From positions 40,722 through 104,721 of the forward strand of contig CANSHI010000003.1 in the NCBI GenBank assembly GCA_947646655.1: 64,000 bases of DNA. Reading direction: 5' to 3'. This document shows positions 32,416-40,346 of the stretch, in pieces. The notes below the pieces were generated by a model that saw only the letters and a program-made list of their open reading frames with translations, had not been told where the DNA came from and made no database searches. Each line of letters opens with the position of its first letter. The stretch's first letter is position 1. The stretch is from an uncultured bacterium. Lineage in GTDB: Bacteria > Bacillota_I > Bacilli_A > RF39 > UBA660. Made by a program: the position numbers and the translations under genes.

Positions 32416-33630
32416 ATGGCAGTTATAATTTATTATGTGTTTTTTGCAATAACTCTTTTACATACAATTTACTTTGGAGTTACAGGGTTATTTGCATTTT
32501 TGAAAAATAAAACTAAAGTTGTCGAATGTGAAAATAAAACTAAATTTGCAATTTTGATCGCTGCAAGAAATGAAGAAAGAGTAATCGGCAATCTAGTAGA
32601 AAGTTTAATTAAACAAGATTATCCAAGTGATCTGTACGACGTATATACATGTGTAAATAATTGTACAGATAATACTTTGGAAGTTGCCAAAAAAGCAAAA
32701 TCCAAAATAATAGAAGTTAAAGCTAAAGTGAAAACAAAAGGGGAAGTTCTTTTGTATGCACTCGATAAATTGAAAGAAAAGCCGTATGATGCCTATATAG
32801 TTTTTGATGCTGATAATGTGGTAGATTCAAAATTTTTGAGTATTATGAATAATTATTATCAATCAGGATACAAGTTTGTTCAAGGTAGAAAAGACAGTAG
32901 CAATATAAGTGCCAGTTGGATAAGTTCCAGTTATTCTTTGTTCTATTATATGCAAAATATCTTTTATAATAGGGCAAGGACGAGGTCTAATATGTGTGCG
33001 ACTATTAATGGTACAGGATTTATGGTTGATAAAAAGTTTATGGAGGAAAAGTTTAAACCAGTTACTATTACGGAAGATATAGAGTTATCTCTCATATGCG
33101 TTTTAAATGGTGAGAGAATCGTGTATGCCGATGAAGCGATAACGTATGACGAGCAACCACTTAAATTTAAAGTTTCTTGGAAACAGAGGGCTAGGTGGAG
33201 TTTCGGGATAATGCAATGTTGTAAAAGATATTCGAAACAACTACTATCTAATTATTTTGAAGAAGGGGATTTTTCTAATTTTGATAAGGTCATGTTTTTG
33301 ATCGCTCCTTATATGCAAATTTTATCTTTTGTACTGATGGCTGCTCTTTTAGTATTTAAACTCTTAGGTATAGAATTATACGATATATTCTCTTATTTCT
33401 TTAATTTAGGAATGTGGTGTTTCTTAATTTCTTATTTGTTGTGTGCATTGTTCAGTGCATTAGTAATAAAATATTATGATAATAGTGTTGTTAAAAATTT
33501 ACATGGAATATTTTTATTTAGCATTTTTATAATAACGTGGATTCCTATAAATATTGTGTGTATGTTTAAGAACAATGTTACTTGGACACCAATAGAACAT
33601 GGTCAAAATTTGGTAAAAAGTAAAAATTAA
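32416..33630 (+). CDS. Processive glycosyltransferase family 2 membrane protein
   Basis: The 404-residue protein has an N-terminal membrane helix, a cytoplasmic GT-A domain and three or more C-terminal helices, as in cellulose, hyaluronan and poly-GlcNAc synthases. Motifs: FAILIAARNEERVIG, YIVFDADNVVD (DxD-type metal site), TEDIELSL (the TED base) and KQRARWSFGIMQ (QxxRW). All are needed for processive transfer. It is followed after ~18 bp by a membrane protein gene. The polymer made cannot be told from sequence. Confidence 0.82.
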   Translation: MAVIIYYVFFAITLLHTIYFGVTGLFAFLKNKTKVVECENKTKFAILIAARNEERVIGNLVESLIKQDYPSDLYDVYTCVNNCTDNTLEVAKKAKSKIIEVKAKVKTKGEVLLYALDKLKEKPYDAYIVFDADNVVDSKFLSIMNNYYQSGYKFVQGRKDSSNISASWISSSYSLFYYMQNIFYNRARTRSNMCATINGTGFMVDKKFMEEKFKPVTITEDIELSLICVLNGERIVYADEAITYDEQPLKFKVSWKQRARWSFGIMQCCKRYSKQLLSNYFEEGDFSNFDKVMFLIAPYMQILSFVLMAALLVFKLLGIELYDIFSYFFNLGMWCFLISYLLCALFSALVIKYYDNSVVKNLHGIFLFSIFIITWIPINIVCMFKNNVTWTPIEHGQNLVKSKN

Positions 33631-33648
33631 ATAGAGGTGAAATTTATT

Positions 33649-34413
33649 ATGGAAAAAATAGAAAAAAAAGAAAATGGATATTTAGTAGGTATTTTAGGTT
33701 CATTGTTAGGTGGACTTATCGCTACTTTACCATGGATCTTATTGTATGTTTATGCTGAAATGATGTATTCTTATTTAGCTTTATTAATCGCTGTGGGAGC
33801 TCTTAAAGGGTATGAATTGTGTAGGGGTAAAATAGATAAAAAATTGCCGTTCATAATTGGAATTGTATCGGTTTTTTCTATAACTGTTGCAACATTAGTT
33901 ATTATTCCGAACCTTTTATTAGTGCAAGAAGCAGGAGCAACATCTCTTAGAGCCTTTAAAGCTTTATATAGCTATGATGCTTTTAAAGAGGCTATGATTC
34001 ACGACTATATTTTCTCATTATTGTTTACATTTATAGGTGCTGGTGGTGTTATAATGTCAATAAGACAACAAGTTAAATCTGGTAAGAAAAAAATTGACTT
34101 GTCTGCCAATATGATGAAACCATCTGATGAGGATATGGCTAGTATCAAAGATATATTTGAAAAAAGAAAAGCTTATGATGTCGACCATAAAATTGAAAAA
34201 GATGAATTTATGAAATTGGTAAAAGATAAAGGTGTAACTTTAAATTTTATGCTAAGCAAGGGGTTTGTCGTTTATAAAAAGGGAGGTTATTATTATTCTA
34301 TGGATGCTGAGGCGCATCCTAATCGTAAACAAACAAAAATTGTATTAATAACATTTGGAGTTTTATTCGGAGTAATGGCATTGCTCTTTGTATTAATAGG
34401 CATATTTGGATAA
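33649..34413 (+). CDS. Multi-pass membrane protein, unknown
   Basis: ATG 33649 is preceded by AGAGGTGA. The 254-residue protein has about four N-terminal helices in residues 10-125, a soluble stretch of ~85 residues (DIFEKRKAYDVDHKIEKDEF) and one last C-terminal helix (IVLITFGVLFGVMALLFVLI). It lies in tandem with the GT2 gene and may help export or anchor its product. No family recognised. Confidence 0.58.
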   Translation: MEKIEKKENGYLVGILGSLLGGLIATLPWILLYVYAEMMYSYLALLIAVGALKGYELCRGKIDKKLPFIIGIVSVFSITVATLVIIPNLLLVQEAGATSLRAFKALYSYDAFKEAMIHDYIFSLLFTFIGAGGVIMSIRQQVKSGKKKIDLSANMMKPSDEDMASIKDIFEKRKAYDVDHKIEKDEFMKLVKDKGVTLNFMLSKGFVVYKKGGYYYSMDAEAHPNRKQTKIVLITFGVLFGVMALLFVLIGIFG

Positions 34414-34497
34414 AAATATGCTTTTTCTTTGGTAAAATAGTCCATTTTACATTTTGGGTGTACTGTGTTATAATACTATTCGCGAGGTTGATGATAG

Positions 34498-34851
34498 ATG
34501 AATTATCATACTGGAGATATTATAAAAGTTACTGTCACGAGTATAGAAAACTATGGTATATTTGTTAAAGTAGATGAAGAATTTAACGGATTGATCCATA
34601 TTTCGGAGATGTCTAAAAGATTTGTGACAAATGTTAGAAATTTTGCCTTTCCAGGCGAGACGATTTATGCAAAAATTGTCGATGTTGACAAAGTTAAAAA
34701 TCAAATGAAGTTGTCGATAAAATCGATAGATTATAGATTAACTTCTAAAAAAGGGAGACTTCTTGAAAGCCCAAACGGTTTTTCTAAATTAAAAGAAATG
34801 TTACCTATATGGATAGACACTAAACTCAAAGAAATTGAATATAATAATTAG
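34498..34851 (+). CDS. S1 RNA-binding domain protein (CvfD/YugI-like)
   Basis: The 117-residue protein is mostly one S1 OB-fold (residues 1-75): GDIIKVTVTSIENYGIFVKV, then GLIHISEMSKRFVTNVRNF. This is the shape of Gram-positive general stress protein 13 / CvfD, a ribosome- or mRNA-associated regulator. Promoter TTTACA-17-TATAAT lies upstream. The C-terminal ~40 residues are basic. Confidence 0.78.
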   Translation: MNYHTGDIIKVTVTSIENYGIFVKVDEEFNGLIHISEMSKRFVTNVRNFAFPGETIYAKIVDVDKVKNQMKLSIKSIDYRLTSKKGRLLESPNGFSKLKEMLPIWIDTKLKEIEYNN

Positions 34852-34898
34852 TGAACAGTAAAAATTGAAAAATTGTAAGAAAACTTACATAAAAATTC

Positions 34899-34927
34899 TT
34901 GACAGGATAAGCTATAAATGATATATT
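34899..34927 (+). promoter_or_regulatory. Promoter of the five-tRNA cluster
   Basis: TTGACA (34899-34904), 17-bp spacer, TATATT (34922-34927), 19 bp before tRNA-Val. Confidence 0.8.
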
Positions 34928-34946
34928 AGGTTTGTCCTTAGTTTTT

Positions 34947-35023
34947 GGGCGCTTAGCTCAGTTGGTTAGAGCACCTGCCTTACAAGCAGGGGGTCATAGG
35001 TTCGAGTCCTATAGCGCCCACCA
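34947..35023 (+). tRNA. tRNA-Val (TAC)
   Basis: Acceptor GGGCGCT/AGCGCCC, anticodon loop CTTACAA, T loop GTTCGAGTC, encoded CCA. Confidence 0.95.
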
Positions 35024-35030
35024 TTTTTTT

Positions 35031-35106
35031 GCCGACATAGCGTAACTGGCAGCGCAACTGACTTGTAATCAGTAGGTTGGGGGTTCGACTCCCTCTGTCG
35101 GCACCA
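35031..35106 (+). tRNA. tRNA-Thr (TGT)
   Basis: Acceptor GCCGACA/TGTCGGC, anticodon loop CTTGTAA, T loop GTTCGACTC, encoded CCA. Confidence 0.95.
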
Positions 35107-35114
35107 TTTTTAAT

Positions 35115-35198
35115 GGGGAGATAGCGAAGTGGTCAAACGCGGCAGACTGTAAATCTGTTCCTTCGGGTTCCATGGTTCAAATCCATGTCTCCCCACCA
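35115..35198 (+). tRNA. tRNA-Tyr (GTA)
   Basis: Acceptor GGGGAGA/TCTCCCC, anticodon loop CTGTAAA, long class II variable arm, encoded CCA. Confidence 0.95.
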
Positions 35199-35207
35199 CT
35201 TATTAAT

Positions 35208-35283
35208 TGCCTTGTAGCCAAGTGGTAAGGCATCAGACTTTGACTCTGACATTCCGATGGTTCGAGTCCATCCAAGGCAACCA
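35208..35283 (+). tRNA. tRNA-Gln (TTG)
   Basis: Acceptor TGCCTTG/CAAGGCA, anticodon loop CTTTGAC, T loop GTTCGAGTC, encoded CCA. Confidence 0.94.
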
Positions 35284-35297
35284 TTTTATTTGTAATT

Positions 35298-35373
35298 GTT
35301 CCGATAGCTCAGCCGGTAGAGCATTTGACTTTTAATCAAAGGGTCGAGGGTTCGAATCCCTCTCGGGACACCA
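35298..35373 (+). tRNA. tRNA-Lys (TTT)
   Basis: Acceptor GTTCCGA/TCGGGAC with one T-G pair, anticodon loop CTTTTAA, T loop GTTCGAATC, encoded CCA. Confidence 0.94.
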
Positions 35374-35387
35374 GTTAGTAAATTAAG

Positions 35388-35410
35388 CTTGTAATTTTAC
35401 AAGTTTTTTT
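35388..35410 (+). terminator. Intrinsic terminator of the tRNA cluster
   Basis: Stem CTTGTAA/TTACAAG followed by seven T residues. Confidence 0.8.
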
Positions 35411-35452
35411 GATTTATAAATGTAAAGTTTGTAAAATTTTTACTTAAAATAT

Positions 35453-35481
35453 TTGACTAAAAAAAAGAAATAAGCTATAAT
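35453..35481 (+). promoter_or_regulatory. Promoter of the TasA-like gene at 35527
   Basis: TTGACT (35453-35458), 17-bp spacer, TATAAT (35476-35481). Confidence 0.82.
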
Positions 35482-35526
35482 TTTAGTATAGTATAGAGAT
35501 ATACTTCAAGTGAAAGGGTGAGATTT

Positions 35527-36102
35527 ATGAAAAAGGAACAAGAGCAACAAAAACAAAACAATACAAAAACTGGTATTATTTTAGCATTAGTAGTATGTGC
35601 TACTGTAATAGTTACTATGGTTGGTACTTATGCGTTCTTAACTGGAGGACTTTTACAATATAATGCTGAACAAGTACAAGTACAAACTGCATCTAGTAAA
35701 ATAGTGTTTGATGATGGCGATGCTGGTATCAATACTAAACTAAGATTTACAAAATCAGTTACTAAAAAATTTAAGATCGAAAACACAGGTACACTTGATA
35801 CTATAAGCAGAATGAACTGGGTAAATTTAACTAATACTTATGTAAATGGTTCATTAACTTATACTTTATCATACGCTGAGGAAGAAAATGGTTCTTATAA
35901 AGATATAGTTAAGAATCAACAAGTTCCTACAAGTACTACTGAAGTAACTGCTCCATTATGTTCTAATTTGAAAGTTCCTGCTGGTAAAACATATTATTAT
36001 AATTTAACTATAACATTAAATTATCTTGATGATGTTAACCAAGATGACGATTTGAATGCTCATTTAGCAACAAGATTTAACTTAGACGACCAAGCTGCAT
36101 AA
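35527..36102 (+). CDS. TasA/CalY-like exported protein with SipW-type signal peptide
   Basis: ATG 35527 follows AAAGGGTGAG. About 191 residues. The N-terminus is lysine/glutamine rich, then the hydrophobic segment IILALVVCATVIVTMVGTYAFLTGG, whose GTYAFLT end is the usual SipW-type cleavage region. The mature part is a beta-rich domain with RFTKSVTKKFKIENTG and YYYNLTITLNYLDDVNQDDD, similar to the matching region of the paralogues at 53651 and 55257. Likely an extracellular matrix or surface-fibre subunit. It stands alone between promoter and terminator. Confidence 0.7.
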   Translation: MKKEQEQQKQNNTKTGIILALVVCATVIVTMVGTYAFLTGGLLQYNAEQVQVQTASSKIVFDDGDAGINTKLRFTKSVTKKFKIENTGTLDTISRMNWVNLTNTYVNGSLTYTLSYAEEENGSYKDIVKNQQVPTSTTEVTAPLCSNLKVPAGKTYYYNLTITLNYLDDVNQDDDLNAHLATRFNLDDQAA

Positions 36103-36105
36103 TTG

Positions 36106-36126
36106 CTTAGGTTCTCTAAGTTTTTT
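36106..36126 (+). terminator. Intrinsic terminator after the TasA-like gene
   Basis: Stem CTTAG/CTAAG with a short loop and six T residues. The next promoter starts only two bases later. Confidence 0.72.
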
Positions 36127-36127
36127 C

Positions 36128-36156
36128 TTGACTTAAAAAACTATATAGACTATAAT
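36128..36156 (+). promoter_or_regulatory. Promoter of the alpha/beta hydrolase gene
   Basis: TTGACT (36128-36133), 17-bp spacer, TATAAT (36151-36156). Confidence 0.8.
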
Positions 36157-36194
36157 ATGTGTGCTTTTTATACATAAGTGAGGGGGTTTTATGT

Positions 36195-36911
36195 ATGAAA
36201 AAAATCGTTTTTATTAGGGGATTATGGTCTCATCCACAGGCAGTGGAGTGGATTAGAGATAAATTAGAAGAGAGTACGGGGATAGATGTCGATCTTTTCG
36301 ATTATCATGATGATTTAGTAAGCAAAATAAATAATGAAGAGTATTTGAAGCGAGTAATAGAAAAATATAATTCGAAATATAAAGACCAACATGATTTAAT
36401 ATTAGTCGGGCATTCTCATGGAGCGGCTTTAGCAAGTATAATAAATGAAGAGTTTTTAACTAAAAAACTAGTGCTTGTGAATCCTGCTATAAGACCATGG
36501 GGCATTTTTAGAAGAATACCTAATGCTTATAAGAAAGCTCTAGGATATTGTGGCTTTGGAAATGGTTATCAGCCTCATTTTGAAGAAAAGTACGCGGGTG
36601 AATGGGTCGATAGAGTGAAGTACTTTGTCGATCATTTTGAATTATTTAGGGATACATCGCGCATATTAGCTATAGGAAATGGAGCAATCCAGTCTTTAAA
36701 AAGCGTTAGAAATGATCTATTGTTAATTCAAAGTATGTTAGATGAATTTGTAAGTGTATCAACAAATATGAGAGTTTATAATCAAATTCAAGTTGAAAGT
36801 GATGGAAGCAAAGAACTCGTAACTGTCGAAGAAGGGGAACATGCTGTTTTAGAAGAAAAAGATATATATCCAAAAATTTATGACAAAATTAATACTTTTA
36901 TAAAAAGATAA
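36195..36911 (+). CDS. Alpha/beta hydrolase
   Basis: The start is ATG 36195, with GAGGGGG about 9 nt upstream. The 238-residue protein starts with KKIVFIRGLWSHP, a typical first strand and oxyanion region. The nucleophile elbow is LILVGHSHGAALAS, with Ser in G-x-S-x-G (about residue 76). The C-terminal VEEGEHAVLEE supplies the expected His. A cytoplasmic esterase- or lipase-like enzyme with unknown substrate. It has its own promoter and terminator. Confidence 0.75.
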   Translation: MKKIVFIRGLWSHPQAVEWIRDKLEESTGIDVDLFDYHDDLVSKINNEEYLKRVIEKYNSKYKDQHDLILVGHSHGAALASIINEEFLTKKLVLVNPAIRPWGIFRRIPNAYKKALGYCGFGNGYQPHFEEKYAGEWVDRVKYFVDHFELFRDTSRILAIGNGAIQSLKSVRNDLLLIQSMLDEFVSVSTNMRVYNQIQVESDGSKELVTVEEGEHAVLEEKDIYPKIYDKINTFIKR

Positions 36912-36913
36912 AG

Positions 36914-36950
36914 ACTGTTGATAACAAAAGAAATTTCAACAGTTTTTTTC
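36914..36950 (+). terminator. Intrinsic terminator after the hydrolase gene
   Basis: ACTGTTGA (36914-36921) pairs with TCAACAGT (36936-36943), followed by seven T residues. Confidence 0.8.
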
Positions 36951-37066
36951 TTAAAATGGTTAGGAAATACCAGAATTAAAATAATGAGTATAAATCTAGT
37001 TTAACTATTTTAGAAATAACTCATATATATTTTCATATAATTAAGTATATAAAATATTATAAAGGG

Positions 37067-37561
37067 GTGAAAATTATAGAGGCAGATAATTACGATTATG
37101 TTCTGAATTTTGTAATTCCAGCAGGGGCTACGGGGCCGACGGGGCCTACTGGTCCTAATAGCTTAGTAGCTTTAATTTCAACTTATTATAATAGTGTAAC
37201 AGCAACAGGAATGATGACTATTTCACCGAATTCTGAAAATTTAATTCTACCAACTAATTCTAATATTTTTATCATTGATAATAATGGTATTATTTTGAAT
37301 GAAGGGGGTTATTATGAATTTACTTTTTATGGTCTATTAAAGGATAATTCAACGACTGACAAAGCGAGTCTTACATTAAAGGTTGGCAACGATAATCTTA
37401 TTATGATTCAATTGGATTCGGACCATGAAATTTATTTTTCAAGAACAATTGTATCGCAATGTGATAGTTCACAAAAAGTAACTATTATGTTTCAAAAGCA
37501 AGATAATGCTACAGCAAGTGCAGAGCAAGTATATTTACTAATACAGAAACTATATTTTTAA
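37067..37561 (+). CDS. Mini-collagen surface protein with BclA/C1q-like head, unusual start
   Basis: About 160 residues. After a short leader ending LNFVIPAG there is a tiny stalk [11 protein letters not shown], then a ~125-residue beta-rich head (GGYYEFTFYGLL, ASLTLKVG, VTIMFQKQ) like the TNF/C1q-type C-terminal domain of BclA. The only in-frame standard start is GTG 37067, which lies inside its own ribosome site AAAGGGGTG. Alignment with the paralogue at 37587 would place the start at ATA 37076 (or ATT 37073), 6 nt after that site. So a non-AUG start, or a 5' end altered by mutation, is likely. Confidence 0.6.
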   Translation: MKIIEADNYDYVLNFVIPAGATGPTGPTGPNSLVALISTYYNSVTATGMMTISPNSENLILPTNSNIFIIDNNGIILNEGGYYEFTFYGLLKDNSTTDKASLTLKVGNDNLIMIQLDSDHEIYFSRTIVSQCDSSQKVTIMFQKQDNATASAEQVYLLIQKLYF

Positions 37562-37586
37562 TCAATAGTGACAGAAAGGAGTTTGA

Positions 37587-38090
37587 ATGAAACCATTTAA
37601 TAATTCATATGAATTAGACTTTGTTATACCAGAAGGACTTCCTGGACCTGTGGGACCAACTAATTTTTCAGAACCACAAATATTTACCAATTATAATGCC
37701 TCTGATACATCTAGTATATTATCTATTCGTAATAGTTTAATTTTACCAAATAACTCTAATATATTTAGAACCTCTGCTGATTATATATATATCGATGAAA
37801 GAGGGTTTTATGAATTTACAGTTTCTGGATATTTAAAGGAGTCAACAAATTATAATAATACTTCCCTAATTTTAAAAACTACTATGCAAAATGGAGCAGC
37901 GACCAATAATTTAATTACAGTCCGTTTAAATAATGGTAAAAGTGAGAGTTATTTTTCTTGTAAAAGAATAGGAAAATATGGTTCTGTACAAAAGGTATCT
38001 ATTATTCTTAACAAAACAAATGATTCAGATGCTCAAATAAGTGAAATAAATTTATCTATTAAAAAAATGCCATGGGAATATAGTAACTAA
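37587..38090 (+). CDS. Mini-collagen surface protein, paralogue of the preceding gene
   Basis: The 167-residue protein has site AAAGGAG before ATG 37587. The leader SYELDFVIPEG matches the neighbour (DYVLNFVIPAG). The collagen stalk is reduced to GLPGPVGPT. The head (GFYEFTVSGYLKE, TSLILKT, VSIILNKT) is again BclA/C1q-like. No signal peptide, membrane helix or sorting motif, so export would be non-classical, as for exosporium-type collagen proteins. It lies 25 bp after its paralogue, a tandem duplication. Confidence 0.65.
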   Translation: MKPFNNSYELDFVIPEGLPGPVGPTNFSEPQIFTNYNASDTSSILSIRNSLILPNNSNIFRTSADYIYIDERGFYEFTVSGYLKESTNYNNTSLILKTTMQNGAATNNLITVRLNNGKSESYFSCKRIGKYGSVQKVSIILNKTNDSDAQISEINLSIKKMPWEYSN

Positions 38091-38133
38091 AGTAATATAG
38101 AAATTATAATGATGTATATTTTAAGACAATTAA

Positions 38134-38156
38134 AAAGTCTTGAAAATCAAGACTTT
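38134..38156. terminator. Bidirectional terminator between mini-collagen genes and minus-strand tRNAs
   Basis: Stem AAAGTCTTGA/TCAAGACTTT. T-rich on both exits, so it can end transcripts from either side. Confidence 0.72.
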
Positions 38157-38166
38157 AATTTCTAAA

Positions 38167-38243
38167 TGGTCGGGAAGACAGGATTCGAACCTGCGACCCC
38201 CTGGTCCCAAACCAGGTGCACTACCAAGCTGTGCTACTTCCCG
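38167..38243 (-). tRNA. tRNA-Pro (TGG)
   Basis: Minus strand: acceptor CGGGAAG/CTTCCCG, anticodon loop TTTGGGA, T loop GTTCGAATC, encoded CCA. Confidence 0.94.
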
Positions 38244-38248
38244 AAAAG

Positions 38249-38337
38249 TGGTGCCCACGGCCGGACTTGAACCGGCATGGGTTTTAACACCCGCAGGATT
38301 TTAAGTCCTGTGCGTCTACCTATTCCGCCACATGGGC
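38249..38337 (-). tRNA. tRNA-Leu (TAA)
   Basis: Minus strand, 89 nt with a class II variable arm: acceptor GCCCATG/CGTGGGC, anticodon loop CTTAAAA, T loop GTTCAAGTC, encoded CCA. Confidence 0.93.
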
Positions 38338-38457
38338 AGGCACTGTCTTATTAATAAGACAAATTGAGTATATAATATTTTATGCTAATTTTCAAGTATT
38401 TTTTACAAAAAAGTATAAAATCCTTATTCAAATTATGTATTTGATCAAAAACAATAA

Positions 38458-38488
38458 AAAAACTGTTGATCATTTTACCAACAGTCTA
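38458..38488 (-). terminator. Intrinsic terminator of the minus-strand gene at 38496
   Basis: Minus strand: ACTGTTG/CAACAGT stem followed by seven T residues. Confidence 0.75.
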
Positions 38489-38495
38489 AAAGCTA

Positions 38496-39050
38496 TTATA
38501 AACTTTTTGGGCTAACTTCTTTAGTTGCTTCTTCATATAAACCATATTCATTTAAGTTTAAAACAGTAATATCAGAACCAACTTTTGCTAAAAGTTCAGA
38601 ATCCAAAGTTGTAGAATCTATTTGAACATATAGATTATCAGCTCTTCTTTGAATAAGTACCGGTTGAACATCTAAACCATTTTCTCTATTTGCAAGTGTT
38701 ACGAAATTATATCCTAGACTAGCTTTTTCTTCTTTATTTAAGCTACTGTAAGATCCTTCTGTATTTAATAGTTCAACAGATTGTTGGTTTTCTTCAACAG
38801 GTGGAAGAATATTTTGTATTCCTTTCATACTCATATCCATACATCCAGCTTTAAATTCAGGTGTAGTATTAGTAATATCATAAAATAAGAATGCATTATT
38901 TGTCATAACCCCTGAACTTTCTTGAATTGTCCCATTTGCTAAAACTTTGTAAATTTTGCAACTGTCAAGTTCTGATATATCTCCTTTTATATGTTTAGTC
39001 ATTTGAACTGGTAAAATATCCATTTCTAAATATTTTTCATTATTATTCAT
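38496..39050 (-). CDS. Unknown soluble protein
   Basis: The 184-residue protein starts at complement of 39050 with GAAGGGAG about 9 nt upstream. No signal peptide or membrane helix and no family recognised. It is acidic, with a likely beta-rich N-terminal part (LEMDILPVQMTKHIKGDISE, NAFLFYDITN) and a C-terminal VGSDITVLNLNEYGLYEEAT. It is a single-gene unit with its own terminator, placed opposite to its neighbours. Confidence 0.55.
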   Translation of the reverse strand: MNNNEKYLEMDILPVQMTKHIKGDISELDSCKIYKVLANGTIQESSGVMTNNAFLFYDITNTTPEFKAGCMDMSMKGIQNILPPVEENQQSVELLNTEGSYSSLNKEEKASLGYNFVTLANRENGLDVQPVLIQRRADNLYVQIDSTTLDSELLAKVGSDITVLNLNEYGLYEEATKEVSPKSL

Positions 39051-39160
39051 ATAATTTTTCTCCCTTCATAAGTTCATTTTAGCATAGTATTTAGGGGTTT
39101 ATCATTATTTTACTTATCACTTTACATAAATGGTGTAAATATATCATTTGTAAAAGTTTT

Positions 39161-39550
39161 ATGGATAACAATAATTTGTCCCAGTTGCAATATAATTTTT
39201 TAGAATGTAAAACTAGTGATTTTACTACAGAATCGTTAGAAAGATTAAAAGCATTGTTAACTATGAGCAAAGTAGGTAACATTATATATTTGTCATCATA
39301 AACATCTATTTGACTTTATGGTTGAGGATGATGATACAAAAGAAATAAAATTTTGGCGTAATTTTCATATCCATTCGCCATTTTAGAAGAAATTAATAAT
39401 GGACTCAATGATCTAGAATATTTTGTTAGAGGTATTACTAATTGTAGTCAAAAAGGTTTCTCTATTGCTTTTAATCCACTGGCAATAACTGAATTGCCTC
39501 AAAAAAGCGTATGGCAGAAATCATTTCATTTCAGTGGCAATTTCAACTAA
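39161..39550 (+). pseudogene. Frameshifted remnant of an unknown gene
   Basis: Three readable blocks lie in shifted frames: 39161-39301 (starts MDNNNLSQLQYNFLECK), then MVEDDDTKEIKFWRNFHIHS, then LEEINNGLNDLEYFVRG through SFHFSGNFN ending at 39550. Codon use looks coding, and the blocks are in order, so this is a broken gene rather than random sequence. Family unknown. It fills most of the 630-bp gap before the response regulator. Confidence 0.5.
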
Positions 39551-39683
39551 ATATTACATCTTATATTATTTTATAATGCTATGGCAAACATAGTATTTTT
39601 TAATTAATAATGAAAAAAATGAGCTTTTTTCATTTTAATTTCACAAACATGCTATAATATCATTGATTAGGAAGTGAGTTTTT

Positions 39684-40346
39684 ATGAAAATATTGATCGT
39701 TGACGATGAGGAATTGATTAGAAGTGTCATCAAAGAGTATGCCATTTTAGAGGGTTATGAAGTAGATGAAGCTTCTAATGGATTAGAAGCAGTTGATATG
39801 AGTAAACTAAACAATTACGATTTAATAATAATGGATATAATGATGCCTAAATTAGATGGCTATCAGGCTGTTAAGGAGATTCATAAGAATAAAAGTACTC
39901 CTATTTTGATGCTCAGTGCTAGAGGCGAAGAGTACGATAAGCTTTTGGGTTTCGATTTAGGGATAGATGATTATGTGATAAAGCCATTTAGTCCCAAAGA
40001 ATTGATGGCGCGTATAAAAGCAATTTTAAAAAGAGTTAATCAAATTAATAAAAAACAAGTTATTGGGGATCTCGTAATCGATGAGGATGCGCGAGAAGTA
40101 AGTATTCAAGATGAGAAAATAATTTTAACTTTAAAAGAGTATGAACTATTAAAATATTTGATTGAAAATAAAAATATTGCTGTTTCGAGAGAACAATTGT
40201 TAACTAATATATGGGGATATGATTTTTTTGGTGATGATCGGACTGTCGATACCCATATTAAGACATTGCGAAGTAAAATAGGAAAATATAAAGATTCGAT
40301 CGTTACTCTAAGAGGGGTAGGTTATAAATTTGAATATAAAGAATAG
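39684..40346 (+). CDS. OmpR-family response regulator
   Basis: The 220-residue protein has a receiver domain with acidic pocket DDEE near residue 7, phospho-acceptor Asp in LIIMDIMMPK (about residue 52), and Lys in DYVIKPFSP. The C-terminal winged helix has LKEYELLKYLIENK and VDTHIKTLRSKIG. GGAAGTGAG precedes ATG 39684, and an extended -10 TGCTATAAT lies upstream. Its end overlaps the kinase gene, forming a standard two-component pair. The signal sensed is unknown. Confidence 0.92.
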   Translation: MKILIVDDEELIRSVIKEYAILEGYEVDEASNGLEAVDMSKLNNYDLIIMDIMMPKLDGYQAVKEIHKNKSTPILMLSARGEEYDKLLGFDLGIDDYVIKPFSPKELMARIKAILKRVNQINKKQVIGDLVIDEDAREVSIQDEKIILTLKEYELLKYLIENKNIAVSREQLLTNIWGYDFFGDDRTVDTHIKTLRSKIGKYKDSIVTLRGVGYKFEYKE

